From assembly GCF_010548305.1 (NCBI RefSeq), contig NZ_JAAGLV010000009.1, positions 1 to 64,000 of the forward strand: a stretch of 64,000 nt of DNA, in the 5' to 3' direction. Shown here one piece after another: positions 48,893 through 57,243 of the stretch. This stretch comes from Streptomyces sp. SID13031 (GTDB lineage Bacteria; Actinomycetota; Actinomycetes; Propionibacteriales; Kribbellaceae). The position numbers and the translations under genes were made by a program. The notes beneath the pieces are model-generated. The model was not told where the DNA came from. It did no database searches and saw nothing but the letters and a program-made list of their open reading frames with translations. Position 1 is the first letter of the stretch; the number at the start of each line of letters is the position of its first letter.

Positions 48893-49653
48893 ACGGCCCT
48901 GTTCACAAGGGGAAAGTCCGCGAGGGCTCACTTGATCAGCTCACCGGCGACACGGTCGCTCTGCCACCCGGAGCGGCCAAGAAGCTGAAGGTCGGTGTCG
49001 GCGATCAGCTCGGCGTACGACTGGGCGACGACGCGCTGGTCAAGCTGAAGATCGTCGCACTGGTCGACGGTACTTCGGGGTACGAGTCGATCTTGTTGCC
49101 CTCGGCCCTGCTGGCGGCACACACGACGGCCGGGCTGCCGACGCAGATCCTGCTGAAGACTTCGTCGCCGAAGGCAATCGATCTCGGGAAGTGGCCGGGG
49201 ACAACGATCGGCGACCGCGACCTGCTCTCGGCCGAGTACGACGCCGGACTCGGGATCGACGCCTGGATCGGCTACCTGCTCGCGGCGATCGCGATCGCCT
49301 ACACCGCGATCGCCTCGATCAACACGATCGCCGTCGCGGTCCTGGACCGGCGGCGGGAGTTCGGGCTGCAGCGGCTGACCGGTTCGACCCGCAAGCAGGT
49401 CTCGAAGATGCTCTACCTGGAGAACCTGGTGATCGCGGCCTTCGGGCTCGTACTGGGCCTGGTCGCCGCCTGTTTCAGCATCTTCCCGATCGCCATCGCC
49501 ACCCGCGGCCTGCCGATCCCGTCCGGGCCGATCTGGGTCCTGCTCGGCTGGATCGTGCTCGTCCTGCTGCTGGTCCCGCCCGTCACCGGCATCGCGGGCC
49601 GCCTAGCCATGGGTACTAGGCCCATGGACGCGGTCAACTCCCCTGCCGGGTGA
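48893..49653 (+). pseudogene. FtsX/MacB-type ABC permease, C-terminal fragment
   Basis: Directly after the ATPase stop, another frame reads a MacB_PCD-like piece (VHKGKVREGSLDQLTGD, LPPGAAKKLKVGVGDQLGV, VALVDGTSGYESILLP) and then a C-terminal FtsX domain with three helices: AYTAIASINTIAVAVLDRRREFGLQRLTG, a middle helix and a last helix before RPMDAVNSPAG. Full permeases of this type have ~800 residues; only the final ~250 remain. The first possible internal starts give only a fragment (for example 49093). Confidence 0.85.
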
Positions 49654-49658
49654 CCGCC

Positions 49659-49687
49659 GCGGTCAGCCTCTCCTCTCGGCTGACCGC
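49659..49687. terminator. bidirectional terminator hairpin
   Basis: GCGGTCAGCC (49659-49668) and GGCTGACCGC (49678-49687) form a perfect 10-bp stem with a 9-base loop between the convergent permease fragment and the SseB-like gene. Confidence 0.7.
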
Positions 49688-49701
49688 CTCCGCCGACGAC
49701 C

Positions 49702-50214
49702 TCAGTCGCCGGTGGAGATCCACCCGTAGCCGCCGTCTTCCAGCCTGACCACCTGGAGGCCGGCGGCTACCCGGCGTACGTCGTCTGTCTCGATGACAGC
49801 GGGTGCCGGACCGGCCACGTCGATGACGATGGCGGCGGCACCCTCCTGGATCGCGGCCGTGGCGACCAGGTTCGCCTGGGCGGGCATCGGCCGCGCCTCG
49901 GGGCTCCAGCGCTGGAGGTTCTCGGTGCTCGTGAAGGCGAGGAGCGCCTTCCGCCCGTCCTGCCCCTGCAGTAACGCGACCGCCATGTCGGAGGTCTTGT
50001 CGTGCGCGAGCCCACGCTCGTCGTACTCGACCTCGCCCAGCATCGCCACCACCGGCACCAGCAGTCGCGCCCCTTTAGACGCCTTGGTCAGGGCAGCCAG
50101 AATCGCCCCCTGGTCCCGCTGCGCCAACGCCTCGGCGAGCGCGGGGTCAGCAGACCCGTCATCGTCGTCGAATCCGGTAAAGGCCAAGCGGCGTTCTGGT
50201 TGCACGGAGCCCAT
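49702..50214 (-). CDS. SseB-family protein
   Basis: 170 residues from the ATG at 50214 (MGSVQPERRLAFTGF); a longer frame to 50514 is a shadow. The SseB N-terminal domain pattern is LAEALAQRDQGAILAALTKASKGARLLVPVVA, KTSDMAVALLQGQDGRKALLAFTS and AAAIVIDVAGPAPAVI. SseB-like proteins are widespread in actinobacteria without a firm function. Divergent from the next membrane protein by 91 bp. Confidence 0.88.
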   Translation of the reverse strand: MGSVQPERRLAFTGFDDDDGSADPALAEALAQRDQGAILAALTKASKGARLLVPVVAMLGEVEYDERGLAHDKTSDMAVALLQGQDGRKALLAFTSTENLQRWSPEARPMPAQANLVATAAIQEGAAAIVIDVAGPAPAVIETDDVRRVAAGLQVVRLEDGGYGWISTGD

Positions 50215-50305
50215 TGTCCGCTCAGCCTCCCCGGAGTGGGGTTTCAGGGTGGTACCAGGGCCTTTCCCCCCTTGGTTCCCGGCGGACTTGTGCGAGCCTG
50301 GGTAT

Positions 50306-50827
50306 GTGCCTGACTTCAACGATCTGACGCTGCTGCCGTTCTGTGTCGGCCTCACGCTGCTCGGCCTGATCGGCTCCTGGGCCGCCTGGCGGCGCCGGGG
50401 GCTCGCTTCCGGGGTTCGCGGCCTGGCTTGGTCGCTACTCCCGGTCTCGCTGTACATGACCGGGCTGCTCGAGTTGCTCTGGGACGTGGTGAAGTCCGTC
50501 AGCAGCTGGGTCACGCATCTGATCTTCTCCCCGACCGTGTGGGCCGGCGTGGCGCTGTTCGGCGTCTCGGTCGTCCTCTACGTCGTCTCCGGCCTGGCCA
50601 AGGGCCGGGGTGGGAGCAGAGAGAAGGCAACCAAGCCCGCGCCGGCCAGCCGGCCGGCCTCTGACGCGATCGGTGAACTGACCGCCGGCGGCCCCGCCCC
50701 GGCCAGTGCCGGCCAGCCCACCAGGACTCCACAGAGCCGCTCCAAGGCCGCCAAGGCGGCGAAGGGTCAGGAATCGTCGGAGTTCGACGACATCGAGGAC
50801 ATCCTGAAACGCCATGGAATCAACTAA
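50306..50827 (+). CDS. conserved actinobacterial membrane protein
   Basis: 173 residues from a GTG at 50306. About three hydrophobic helices (~8-24, ~37-60, ~76-95), then an Ala/Pro/Lys-rich disordered stretch and the C-terminal motif EFDDIEDILKRHGI, a conserved-looking acidic helix. No enzyme motif. RBS is weak. It overlaps the kinase gene by 14 bases. Confidence 0.7.
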   Translation: MPDFNDLTLLPFCVGLTLLGLIGSWAAWRRRGLASGVRGLAWSLLPVSLYMTGLLELLWDVVKSVSSWVTHLIFSPTVWAGVALFGVSVVLYVVSGLAKGRGGSREKATKPAPASRPASDAIGELTAGGPAPASAGQPTRTPQSRSKAAKAAKGQESSEFDDIEDILKRHGIN

Positions 50828-51581
50828 TCGCCTGACCAGCGACCCCCTGAGCACCCAACCCCTGACCAGCGAGCCCCTGACCAGCCAGCCCCTGACCGAC
50901 CAACCGCCGGTCGGCCAACCCCTGACCAGTCAGCCGCTGGCCGACCGGCCGCTGACCATCGACAGCCTGCTCGAGCACGTCCAGGCGGCCCCCGCCCGGC
51001 TCGGCAAGACCCGGCTGATCAGCATCGACGGCCCGGCCGGATCCGGGAAGAGCACCCTGGCCGACCGCTTCGCCGCGCGTGCGGAGGCGCGCGGCCTGCG
51101 GACCCGGGTCCTGCACATGGACGACCTGTACGACGGCTGGGACGGTGCCGTCCGTGGTTTCGCGCTCCTGCGAGACCACGTGCTGACCCGGCTCGCCGAC
51201 GGCCGCGAAGGGCGCTACCGCCGCTACGACTGGAGCGCCGGCGCCTACGCCGAGCTCCACCTGGTACCGGCGACCGTCGAGCTGTTGATCGTCGAGGGCG
51301 TCACCTCCTGCGACCGCGACGCCGACGCGTGGCAGTCGCTGCAGATCTGGATCGAGACGACCAACGAGGTCCGCCTCGGCCGCGGCATCGAGCGCGACGG
51401 CGAGGCCCTCCGCGACCACTGGCTCGAGTGGATGCGCTGGGAACGCGACCACTTCGCCACCGAGAACACCCGCACCCGAGCCAACCTGATCGTCGACGGC
51501 AACCCCGCCGTCCCCCACGACCCAGCCACCGAACTCGTCCCCAAGTCCCTCACCCTCCCCCACAACTCCGCCGCCAGCTAA
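50814..51581 (+). CDS. uridine kinase-like P-loop kinase with repetitive N-terminal extension
   Basis: 255 residues. Core (~48-240): Walker A ISIDGPAGSGKSTLADRF, VLHMDDLYDGWDG (the DD substrate block of uridine/phosphoribulokinase-type enzymes), LIVEGV(T) Walker B-like strand, and R-rich lid VRLGRGIERDGE. The first ~47 residues are a Pro/Leu/Thr/Gln repeat encoded by a 15-bp minisatellite and are probably disordered; homologues would be expected to begin near TIDSLLEHV. No alternative start occurs in between. Substrate uncertain. Confidence 0.85.
   Translation: MESTNRLTSDPLSTQPLTSEPLTSQPLTDQPPVGQPLTSQPLADRPLTIDSLLEHVQAAPARLGKTRLISIDGPAGSGKSTLADRFAARAEARGLRTRVLHMDDLYDGWDGAVRGFALLRDHVLTRLADGREGRYRRYDWSAGAYAELHLVPATVELLIVEGVTSCDRDADAWQSLQIWIETTNEVRLGRGIERDGEALRDHWLEWMRWERDHFATENTRTRANLIVDGNPAVPHDPATELVPKSLTLPHNSAAS
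50835..50954 (+). repeat. 15-bp tandem repeat inside the kinase gene (8 units)
   Basis: Eight units of 15 bp with consensus ACCAGCCAGCCCCTG encode TSQPL-type pentapeptides at residues ~8-47. In-frame units mean copy number can change without loss of the reading frame. Confidence 0.8.
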
Positions 51582-51590
51582 ACCCACCAG

Positions 51591-51714
51591 CCCAGCCCAG
51601 CCCGCCCAGCCGAGCCCGCCCAGCACAGCCCGCCCAGCCCAGCCGAGCCCGCCAGCCGAGGGCGCCAGCTGAGGGCGCCAGCTGAGGGCGCCAGCTGAGG
51701 GCGCCTGCTGAGGG
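51591..51714. repeat. short tandem repeats downstream of the kinase gene
   Basis: First, variants of CCCGCCCAGCCGAG (13-19 bp units, 51601-51660), then 4.4 copies of the 13-bp unit GAGGGCGCCAGCT (51658-51714, fourth copy GAGGGCGCCTGCT). Non-coding. GGCGCC and CAGCTG within units are self-complementary. Confidence 0.8.
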
Positions 51715-51715
51715 C

Positions 51716-51776
51716 CACTTTGTGCACCACCTGAGCATCCTGGCGCGGCGGATTCGCTCAGGTCGTGCACAAAGTG
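51716..51776. repeat. 21-bp inverted repeat (hairpin)
   Basis: Arms 51716-51736 (CACTTTGTGCAC...CTGAGC) and 51756-51776 (GCTCAG...GTGCACAAAGTG) match in 20 of 21 positions around a 19-base loop. It lies between two plus-strand genes and may terminate transcription of the kinase gene; no T tract follows beyond CCTTT. Confidence 0.7.
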
Positions 51777-51780
51777 ATCC

Positions 51781-51823
51781 TTTGCGCGCCGGGGTGGGTG
51801 CCGTTTGCGCGCCGGGGTGGGTG
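51781..51823. repeat. 20-bp direct repeat just before the epimerase gene
   Basis: TTTGCGCGCCGGGGTGGGTG occurs at 51781-51800 and again at 51804-51823, a 23-bp period. The second copy ends 11 bases before the aldose-epimerase ATG, and the RBS GAGGA follows it directly. Confidence 0.8.
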
Positions 51824-51834
51824 AGGATGGAGGG

Positions 51835-52725
51835 ATGAGCGTGTTGCCGTCGGGTGAGCAGTGGAGTATTCGCGCCGGGGAGTACTCCGGGACCGTCGTG
51901 AGCGTGGGAGGTGGGTTGCGGGGGCTCTCGTACGGCGGGCGCGAGGTGCTGATCGGGTACGCCGAGAACGCGCCCGCGCGGGCCGGGATCGGGCAGCATC
52001 TGTTCCCGTGGCCCAACCGGATCACCGATGGGAAGTACAGGTTTCAGGGCGTCGAGCAGCAGCTCTATCTGACCGAGCCGGCGCGGAGTAACGCGATCCA
52101 TGGGCTGACCCGGTGGGCCAACTGGGAGCGGGTGGACGACGGCAGCGACGAGTCGGTCGTCGAGGTCGCGTACCGGTTGCACGGGCAGCCGGGGTATCCG
52201 CATCAGCTCGACCTGACCCTCAGCTACCGGCTCGATGCGACCAATGGGCTCACCGTCACGGCCGGTGCGGTCAACGTGGGCGCGGGCGACGCGCCGTACG
52301 GGTATGGCACGCATCCGTACCTAACCGTCGGGCGGCAGATCGACGAGTGCGAGCTGGAGTTCACCGCCGGCAGTTGGCTCGAGGTCACTCCGGATCGGTT
52401 GAGTCCCGTCGGGCTGGCGCAGGTCGCCGGTTCGCAGTACGACTTCGGGCAGGCGCGCAAGCTGCAGGATCTCGACATCGACAACGCGTTCACCGAGCTG
52501 CCCCCGACCTGGGAGGTCCGCCTGACCGACCCGGCGACGGGCAACTCGGCACGCCTCACCAGCGATACCAGGTGGATGCAGCTCTACACGGCGAACGCGC
52601 TCGGCCGCGTCGGTCTGGCCGTCGAGCCGATGACCTGCCCGCCGGACGCGTTCATCAGCGGCGACGACCTCGTCGTACTGAAGCCCGGTGACAGCCACAC
52701 CACCAGCTTCAAGGTCAGTATCTAG
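51835..52725 (+). CDS. aldose 1-epimerase family protein
   Basis: 296 residues of the galactose-mutarotase superfamily. NRITDGKYRF with preceding LFPWPN, NAIHGLTRWANW (first catalytic histidine), GYGTHPYLTVG (second histidine) and VEPMTCPPDAF (glutamate) are the active-site landmarks. It interconverts anomers of a hexose or a modified sugar. GAGGA lies 7 bases before the ATG at 51835. It ends overlapping the PH-domain gene by 4 bases. Confidence 0.92.
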   Translation: MSVLPSGEQWSIRAGEYSGTVVSVGGGLRGLSYGGREVLIGYAENAPARAGIGQHLFPWPNRITDGKYRFQGVEQQLYLTEPARSNAIHGLTRWANWERVDDGSDESVVEVAYRLHGQPGYPHQLDLTLSYRLDATNGLTVTAGAVNVGAGDAPYGYGTHPYLTVGRQIDECELEFTAGSWLEVTPDRLSPVGLAQVAGSQYDFGQARKLQDLDIDNAFTELPPTWEVRLTDPATGNSARLTSDTRWMQLYTANALGRVGLAVEPMTCPPDAFISGDDLVVLKPGDSHTTSFKVSI

Positions 52726-53162
52726 CCTGCACCGTGCGAGCGGGCCACGGCTGCCAGTTCCTTGGCAGCCCGGCCTGCTCGGGCGCCTTCGGACGCCTGC
52801 ACCGCCAGTACGCCGAGTCTGTTGCCCTCGGCATCGAAGAGTTGCAGCCACGGGTCGCCCGCGCGGAAGCGGAGCGCCTTCACGTCGCTCCAGGCGTACC
52901 GGTAGGTGCGGAAAACGTTCCGCACCCGCAAGTTGTCCTCGTACGCCGTGACGCGCACCGTCGCCATCCGGTAGAGCAGGTAGAGCACGGTCCCGAAGAA
53001 CGCCAGCAGCGTGAGCCGCTGGAACAGGGTGAACGTGTCACGCGCGTCGGCCGACAGCCGGAACCAGATCACCCCGAAGACGGCGACGATCGACAGGCCC
53101 ATCACACCGGCCATCATCGCGATCGCCCACGGATGGAACGTCCACAGCGCCTTCGGGGTCAT
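52722..53162 (-). CDS. PH-domain membrane protein
   Basis: 146 residues: two transmembrane helices (~9-34 and ~47-67) followed by a bacterial PH-like domain (~70-125) with YRMATVRVTAYEDNLRVRNVFRTYRYAWSDVKALRF. In several actinobacteria this gene follows hisG, as here (11-bp gap). Role unknown; PH domains of this type are thought to bind lipids or proteins at the membrane. Confidence 0.88.
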   Translation of the reverse strand: MTPKALWTFHPWAIAMMAGVMGLSIVAVFGVIWFRLSADARDTFTLFQRLTLLAFFGTVLYLLYRMATVRVTAYEDNLRVRNVFRTYRYAWSDVKALRFRAGDPWLQLFDAEGNRLGVLAVQASEGARAGRAAKELAAVARSHGAG

Positions 53163-53173
53163 CGGGTCGTCGC

Positions 53174-54019
53174 TCAGATCCGGCAGGCGTGGATGTCGGT
53201 GGTCAGGATCGCGCGCGCCCCGACCTCCCAGAGCTGGTCCATGATCCGCTGTGCGTCGGCCCGGACCACCATCACCCGGACGGCGACCCAGCCTTCGCGA
53301 TGAAGCGGCGAGACCGTCGGCGACTCCAGCCCGGGCGCGACCGCGTTCGCGGCCTCCACCGCCTCGGCGCGGATGTCGTAGTCCATCATCACGTAGTTGC
53401 GCGCGACCAGAACGCCCTCGAGCCGGCGGACGAGCTGATCGAGCCCGGCCGGCTTGTCGACGCCGTGCCGGGTGATCAGCACGGCCTGCGACTTGAGGAT
53501 CACGTCGCCGAACACCTCCAGGCCCGCCTGGCGCAATGTCGTACCGGTCTCGACGACGTCGGCGATCACGTCGGCGACGCCGAGCTGGACCGCGGACTCG
53601 ACCGCGCCGTCCAGCTTGACCACGGACGCCTCGACGCCGTTCTCGGCCAGGTGGTCGGTGAGGACACCGGCGAAGGAAGTGGCGATGCGCTTGCCCTGCA
53701 GGTCCTTGACCGACTGGGCGACGCCCGGGCGGCCGGCGAACCGGAAGGTCGAACCGCCGAAGCCGAGCTCCAGGATGGTCTCGGCGTCGGCGTGCGAGTC
53801 GAGCACCAGGTCGCGGCCGGAGATACCGACGTCGAGGGTCCCCTCACCGACGTACACGGCGATGTCGCGCGGACGGAGGTAGTAGAACTCGACGCCGTTG
53901 TCCGGGTCGGTCAGCGACAGGTCTTTGGTGGTCCGGCGCTGGCGGTAGCCCGCCTCGGACAGGATGGAGATGGCGGCCTCGCTCAGCGAGCCCTTGTTGG
54001 GTACTGCGACGCGCAGCAT
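53174..54019 (-). CDS. hisG: ATP phosphoribosyltransferase, long form
   Basis: First enzyme of histidine synthesis: joins ATP and PRPP. 281 residues, the long form with a C-terminal regulatory HisG_C domain (~210-281, SPTVSPLHREGWVAVRVMV). LRVAVPNKGSLSEAAI and the VGISGRDLV region (pattern GITG-D) and DVIADVVETGTTLRQAGL (PRPP loop) are seen. Feedback by histidine is expected from the family. It lies 45 bp after hisE. Confidence 0.97.
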   Translation of the reverse strand: MLRVAVPNKGSLSEAAISILSEAGYRQRRTTKDLSLTDPDNGVEFYYLRPRDIAVYVGEGTLDVGISGRDLVLDSHADAETILELGFGGSTFRFAGRPGVAQSVKDLQGKRIATSFAGVLTDHLAENGVEASVVKLDGAVESAVQLGVADVIADVVETGTTLRQAGLEVFGDVILKSQAVLITRHGVDKPAGLDQLVRRLEGVLVARNYVMMDYDIRAEAVEAANAVAPGLESPTVSPLHREGWVAVRVMVVRADAQRIMDQLWEVGARAILTTDIHACRI

Positions 54020-54064
54020 GGAACGGCCAATCTGTTGAGGTGAACCGGGTCTGTCGGGGCGCTC

Positions 54065-54328
54065 CTACAGATGTCGGTACACGTCGTCGAGGCTCAGGCC
54101 GAGCGCATGCATCATCACCTGCGCGTGGTAGAGCAGCTGGCTCAGCTCCTCCGCGGCCCGTTCCTTGCCCTCGTGCTCGGCGGCCATCCAGGACTCGGCG
54201 GCCTCCTCGACCAGCTTCTTGCCGATCGTGTGCACGCCCGCATCCAGCGCGGCCACCGTGCCGGAGCCCTCCGGTCGGGTCAGCGCCTTCTCGCCCAGCT
54301 CGGCGAAGAGTTCGTCAAAGGTCTTCAT
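54065..54328 (-). CDS. hisE: phosphoribosyl-ATP pyrophosphatase
   Basis: Second step of histidine synthesis; 87-residue all-alpha protein with [29 protein letters not shown], the EExxE...EExxD-type metal site. Usual length for a stand-alone HisE. It is followed by hisG and the PH-domain gene. Upstream neighbour is the APH-like kinase instead of ribH. Confidence 0.96.
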   Translation of the reverse strand: MKTFDELFAELGEKALTRPEGSGTVAALDAGVHTIGKKLVEEAAESWMAAEHEGKERAAEELSQLLYHAQVMMHALGLSLDDVYRHL

Positions 54329-54430
54329 CGCGCCTCCACCCTAAAGGTCGGCCGTGAGCCGGTTGCGATCAGGTCTCGCTCCACGGACTTTCCGGTACTG
54401 CGGCTGCCGCGTTCCCGGGGTCTCTGGTGG

Positions 54431-55123
54431 TCAGCCGCTGAGGATCGATCGGCTGAGCCGGCGCAGGTCTTGGACGAAGGACGGCAAAGCCCGGAACTCG
54501 CTCGCCACCCGTTCCTCCCGGTCGCCGATCTTGGCCTTCCACCCGGTGACCTCTCCCCCGGCTGCGTCGGCGATCAGCAGTTCGGTCAGGCCGGCCAGCC
54601 GGGTACCGATCGTCTTGTCGAACAGCTCCGCGTGCCGCGCCCCGACCTCCGAGCCGGTCGCGTCGAGGTAGGCCTTGACTGTTTCGCGCAGTCTTGTGAC
54701 ATCACCGTCGGTGAAGTGGTACAGCGTGTCGCCGGTCTCGTGGAGCGCTGACTCCGCGCCCACTGAGTCCCAGTCGATCAGTACCGGCCCGGGCATCCCG
54801 TAGATGACATTGGACGGCATGAAGTCGCCATGGGTGATGACCCGATCGGGCGCTTGTTCGTACGCCGTGGTCAGGACCTCGGTCAGCCGCAGGATGTCGC
54901 CCAGTGCGTCCGCTGCGGGGTCGGCCCAGGCGCGCTGATGCTGTACTCCGAAACTCAGCCAGTCCGCCCAGAACGGCGCCTCGGCCGGCCACAACTCCTT
55001 GACCAGGTATGAGCCAGTACCGGTGTTCAGTCGCCAGGTCCGGCTCACGGTGTGCTGTACCGGTGTCAACTCCCCGTCCACTGCACCTAGGTCGAAGGCG
55101 CTGCTGATGAGTTGCGCGTCCAT
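54431..55123 (-). CDS. APH-family phosphotransferase with shortened N-lobe
   Basis: 230 residues against ~300-340 usual. The catalytic lobe is complete: VITHGDFMPSNV (HGD 98-100, asparagine downstream) and GPVLIDWDSVG (metal-binding D118). The N-lobe keeps the first strands and the lysine strand SYLVKELW (39-45), but then jumps at about residue 50 to the helix normally found just before the HGD (FWADWLSFGVQHQRAWAD), so ~90 residues including the hinge appear deleted in frame. May be inactive or divergent. ATG at 55123 has GGGAGG close upstream. Confidence 0.7.
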   Translation of the reverse strand: MDAQLISSAFDLGAVDGELTPVQHTVSRTWRLNTGTGSYLVKELWPAEAPFWADWLSFGVQHQRAWADPAADALGDILRLTEVLTTAYEQAPDRVITHGDFMPSNVIYGMPGPVLIDWDSVGAESALHETGDTLYHFTDGDVTRLRETVKAYLDATGSEVGARHAELFDKTIGTRLAGLTELLIADAAGGEVTGWKAKIGDREERVASEFRALPSFVQDLRRLSRSILSG

Positions 55124-55195
55124 TGCCCTCCCGGTCTCGGCGGCGCCCGCGGCGAACGGTAACAAGCCGGGCGGGTCTGGCCGAGGATGGACGGT

Positions 55196-56227
55196 ATGAG
55201 AATCCGTTCCCTGGGAGTGGCGCCGGGCACCTTGCCGACTGGTCGTCTGAATGCGATCACCGACGTACCGGGGGTGCTGGTCGGCCAGACCACACTGACC
55301 GGCGATGGGGTGAACACCGGTGTCACCGCGATCGTGCCGCCCGGGTTCGAGGCCGGGGTGCCCGGGTTCGAGGCCGGGCTGCCCGCGGCGATTGCGGTCG
55401 GCAACGGCTACGGGAAGCTCGTCGGGTCGACCCAGGTGGACGAGCTCGGCGTGCTGGAGACGCCGATCCTGCTGACCGGCACCCTCTCGGTCTTCCGCGT
55501 CGCCGACGCCCTGCTCACCTGGCTCCTCGACCGCGACCCGTCGGCCACCAGCCTCAACCCAGTAGTCGGCGAAACCAACGACGGCTACCTCTCGGACATC
55601 CGCGCCCGACCGATCACCCCCGCCCACGTCTTCGCCGCCCTCGACACGGCCTCCGCGGACCTCCCCGCCGAAGGCAACGTCGGCGCAGGCACCGGGACGG
55701 TCGCCCTCGGCTTCAAGGCCGGGATAGGCACAGCCTCACGCGTGGTGGGATCGGTCGATGCGCCCGCTGGTGGCAGGAGTGTGGATGGAGTGGTCGGGGT
55801 GCTGGTGCAGGCGAATTTCTCCGGGGTGTTGACCGTGCTCGGAGCGCCGATTCCAGCGCCTGCGGAGACACCTGTTCCCGAGGGGAACTCGTGCATGATC
55901 GTGGTCGCCACCGACCTGCCGTTGGACGCCCGGCAGCTCGGGCGGGTGGCTCGGCGGGCTGTGTTCGCGCTGGGGCGGGTGGGGTCGGACTTCTCGCCGG
56001 GCAGCGGTGACTACGCGATCGCTTTCAGCACCAGTCGGGCAGCGCCGATGCGGGAGTACGATTTGAAGGCGGTCTTCACGGCTTGTATCGAAGCCGTGGA
56101 AGAAGCCTTACTCAATTCCTTGACGATGGCGTCGACCGTGACCGGCTACGGCGGCAACACGCAGTACGCAGTACCGCATGAACTGATTACGAATAGAGCC
56201 CGGCAACTTCCTCGGCCAGCTGTTTGA
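55196..56227 (+). CDS. P1-family (DmpA/S58) aminopeptidase
   Basis: 343 residues. Autoprocessing Ntn-type peptidase; DmpA homologues cleave before a serine. The matching block here is EGNSCMIVVATDLPLD, with asparagine instead of the usual glycine before the serine. VGNGYGKLVGSTQVDELGVLETPILLTGT and PVVGETNDGYL are family blocks. ATG at 55196 is 8 bases after GAGGA, preferred over 55187. Its last 41 bases overlap the convergent WYL-regulator gene. Contains a 21-bp tandem duplication (GFEAGVPGFEAGLP). Confidence 0.85.
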   Translation: MRIRSLGVAPGTLPTGRLNAITDVPGVLVGQTTLTGDGVNTGVTAIVPPGFEAGVPGFEAGLPAAIAVGNGYGKLVGSTQVDELGVLETPILLTGTLSVFRVADALLTWLLDRDPSATSLNPVVGETNDGYLSDIRARPITPAHVFAALDTASADLPAEGNVGAGTGTVALGFKAGIGTASRVVGSVDAPAGGRSVDGVVGVLVQANFSGVLTVLGAPIPAPAETPVPEGNSCMIVVATDLPLDARQLGRVARRAVFALGRVGSDFSPGSGDYAIAFSTSRAAPMREYDLKAVFTACIEAVEEALLNSLTMASTVTGYGGNTQYAVPHELITNRARQLPRPAV

Positions 56228-57182
56228 GTTCGGCGCGGAGCTCGGGCGGTTCCAGCACCTCCAGCGACTTGCCGTAGCGGATCAGCTGGGTCGCCGCGTT
56301 GCCGATCGACTCGATCGGCACGGCGACCGTGATGCTGCCGTCCTCGGCCGGCTCCGCGCCGGTGTCCGCGATCGCCTTCAGCAGCAGGGTCGCGGAGAGA
56401 TCGGCCAGGCGGCCGACCAGGCCTGGCGAGATTCGCACCAAAGACTTAGCCGTGAAGCGGTCCTGCTCGAAGCGGTCCAGGTGCTCCTGCCAGCGCTTGG
56501 CCAGGTCGAAACCGGGCGGCCGGGTGAAGGTCTCCTCGGTCGGCGCGAGCTGGAGGATGTTGGAGACGCGATAGGTCCGCACCCCGCTGATCCGCTGACC
56601 CGCTTCGCGGTCGGGCGCCGCGGCGACGACGTACCAGGTGCCGTTCTTGAGAACCAGCCCGTACGGTTCGAGGGTCCGCTCGACCTCGCGCGGCGCTTCC
56701 CAGCGGCGGTAGAGCACCTTGATCCGGCGATCCTCCATCACCGCCGAGGCGACCGCTGACAGGTACGGCGACTCCTCGGCGTCCCGGTACCACGCGGGCA
56801 TGTCGAGGTGGAAGCGGTTCTTCAGCCGCCCGGCCTTGTCGCGCTGGCCGGGTGCCAGTGCAGCGAGCAGTTTCAACTCGGCCGCGCTCGTCTGCTCGGT
56901 CAACCCGAGTGCCGCGGCAGGCCCGGGCATGCCGACCAGGAACAGCGCGGCCGCCTCGCCCTCGGTGAGCCCGGTGAGCTTGGTGCGATAACCGTCGACC
57001 AGGCGATAGCCGCCGGCGCGACCTTGGTCGGCGTACACGGGAACTCCCGCCGCGGCGAGCGCCTCCACGTCCCGGTAGATCGTCCGGAGTGAGACCTCGA
57101 GCTCCTCGGCCAGCTCGCGCGCGGTCAGCTGACGGCGCGTCTGCAGCAGCAGAAGGATCTGGAGGAGCCGGCTCGAGCGCAC
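56187..57182 (-). CDS. WYL-domain transcriptional regulator (YafY/DeoR-like HTH)
   Basis: 331 residues. N-terminal HTH_11 winged helix LLLLQTRRQLTARELAEELEVSLRTIYRDVEAL, then a WYL domain (~135-215; KNGTWYVVAAAPD carries a WYV version of the WYL core) and a WCX C-terminal domain. Such proteins sense ligands or nucleic acids; many regulate stress or defence genes. Divergent from the DUF1579-like repeat protein by 61 bp, the likeliest target. Confidence 0.93.
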   Translation of the reverse strand: MRSSRLLQILLLLQTRRQLTARELAEELEVSLRTIYRDVEALAAAGVPVYADQGRAGGYRLVDGYRTKLTGLTEGEAAALFLVGMPGPAAALGLTEQTSAAELKLLAALAPGQRDKAGRLKNRFHLDMPAWYRDAEESPYLSAVASAVMEDRRIKVLYRRWEAPREVERTLEPYGLVLKNGTWYVVAAAPDREAGQRISGVRTYRVSNILQLAPTEETFTRPPGFDLAKRWQEHLDRFEQDRFTAKSLVRISPGLVGRLADLSATLLLKAIADTGAEPAEDGSITVAVPIESIGNAATQLIRYGKSLEVLEPPELRAELKQLAEEVAGLYS

Positions 57183-57243
57183 GTTCCGAGGCTAGCCGGA
57201 AACACTGCCACTCGCTGTCAGGTTTTGGCGGGAGGCTTGGCTC

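Noticed and set aside
54384-54400. ACGGACTTTCCGG resembling part of an FMN riboswitch (compare 63498-63509)
   Set aside because: Only one short block matches and the other conserved RFN helices are absent.
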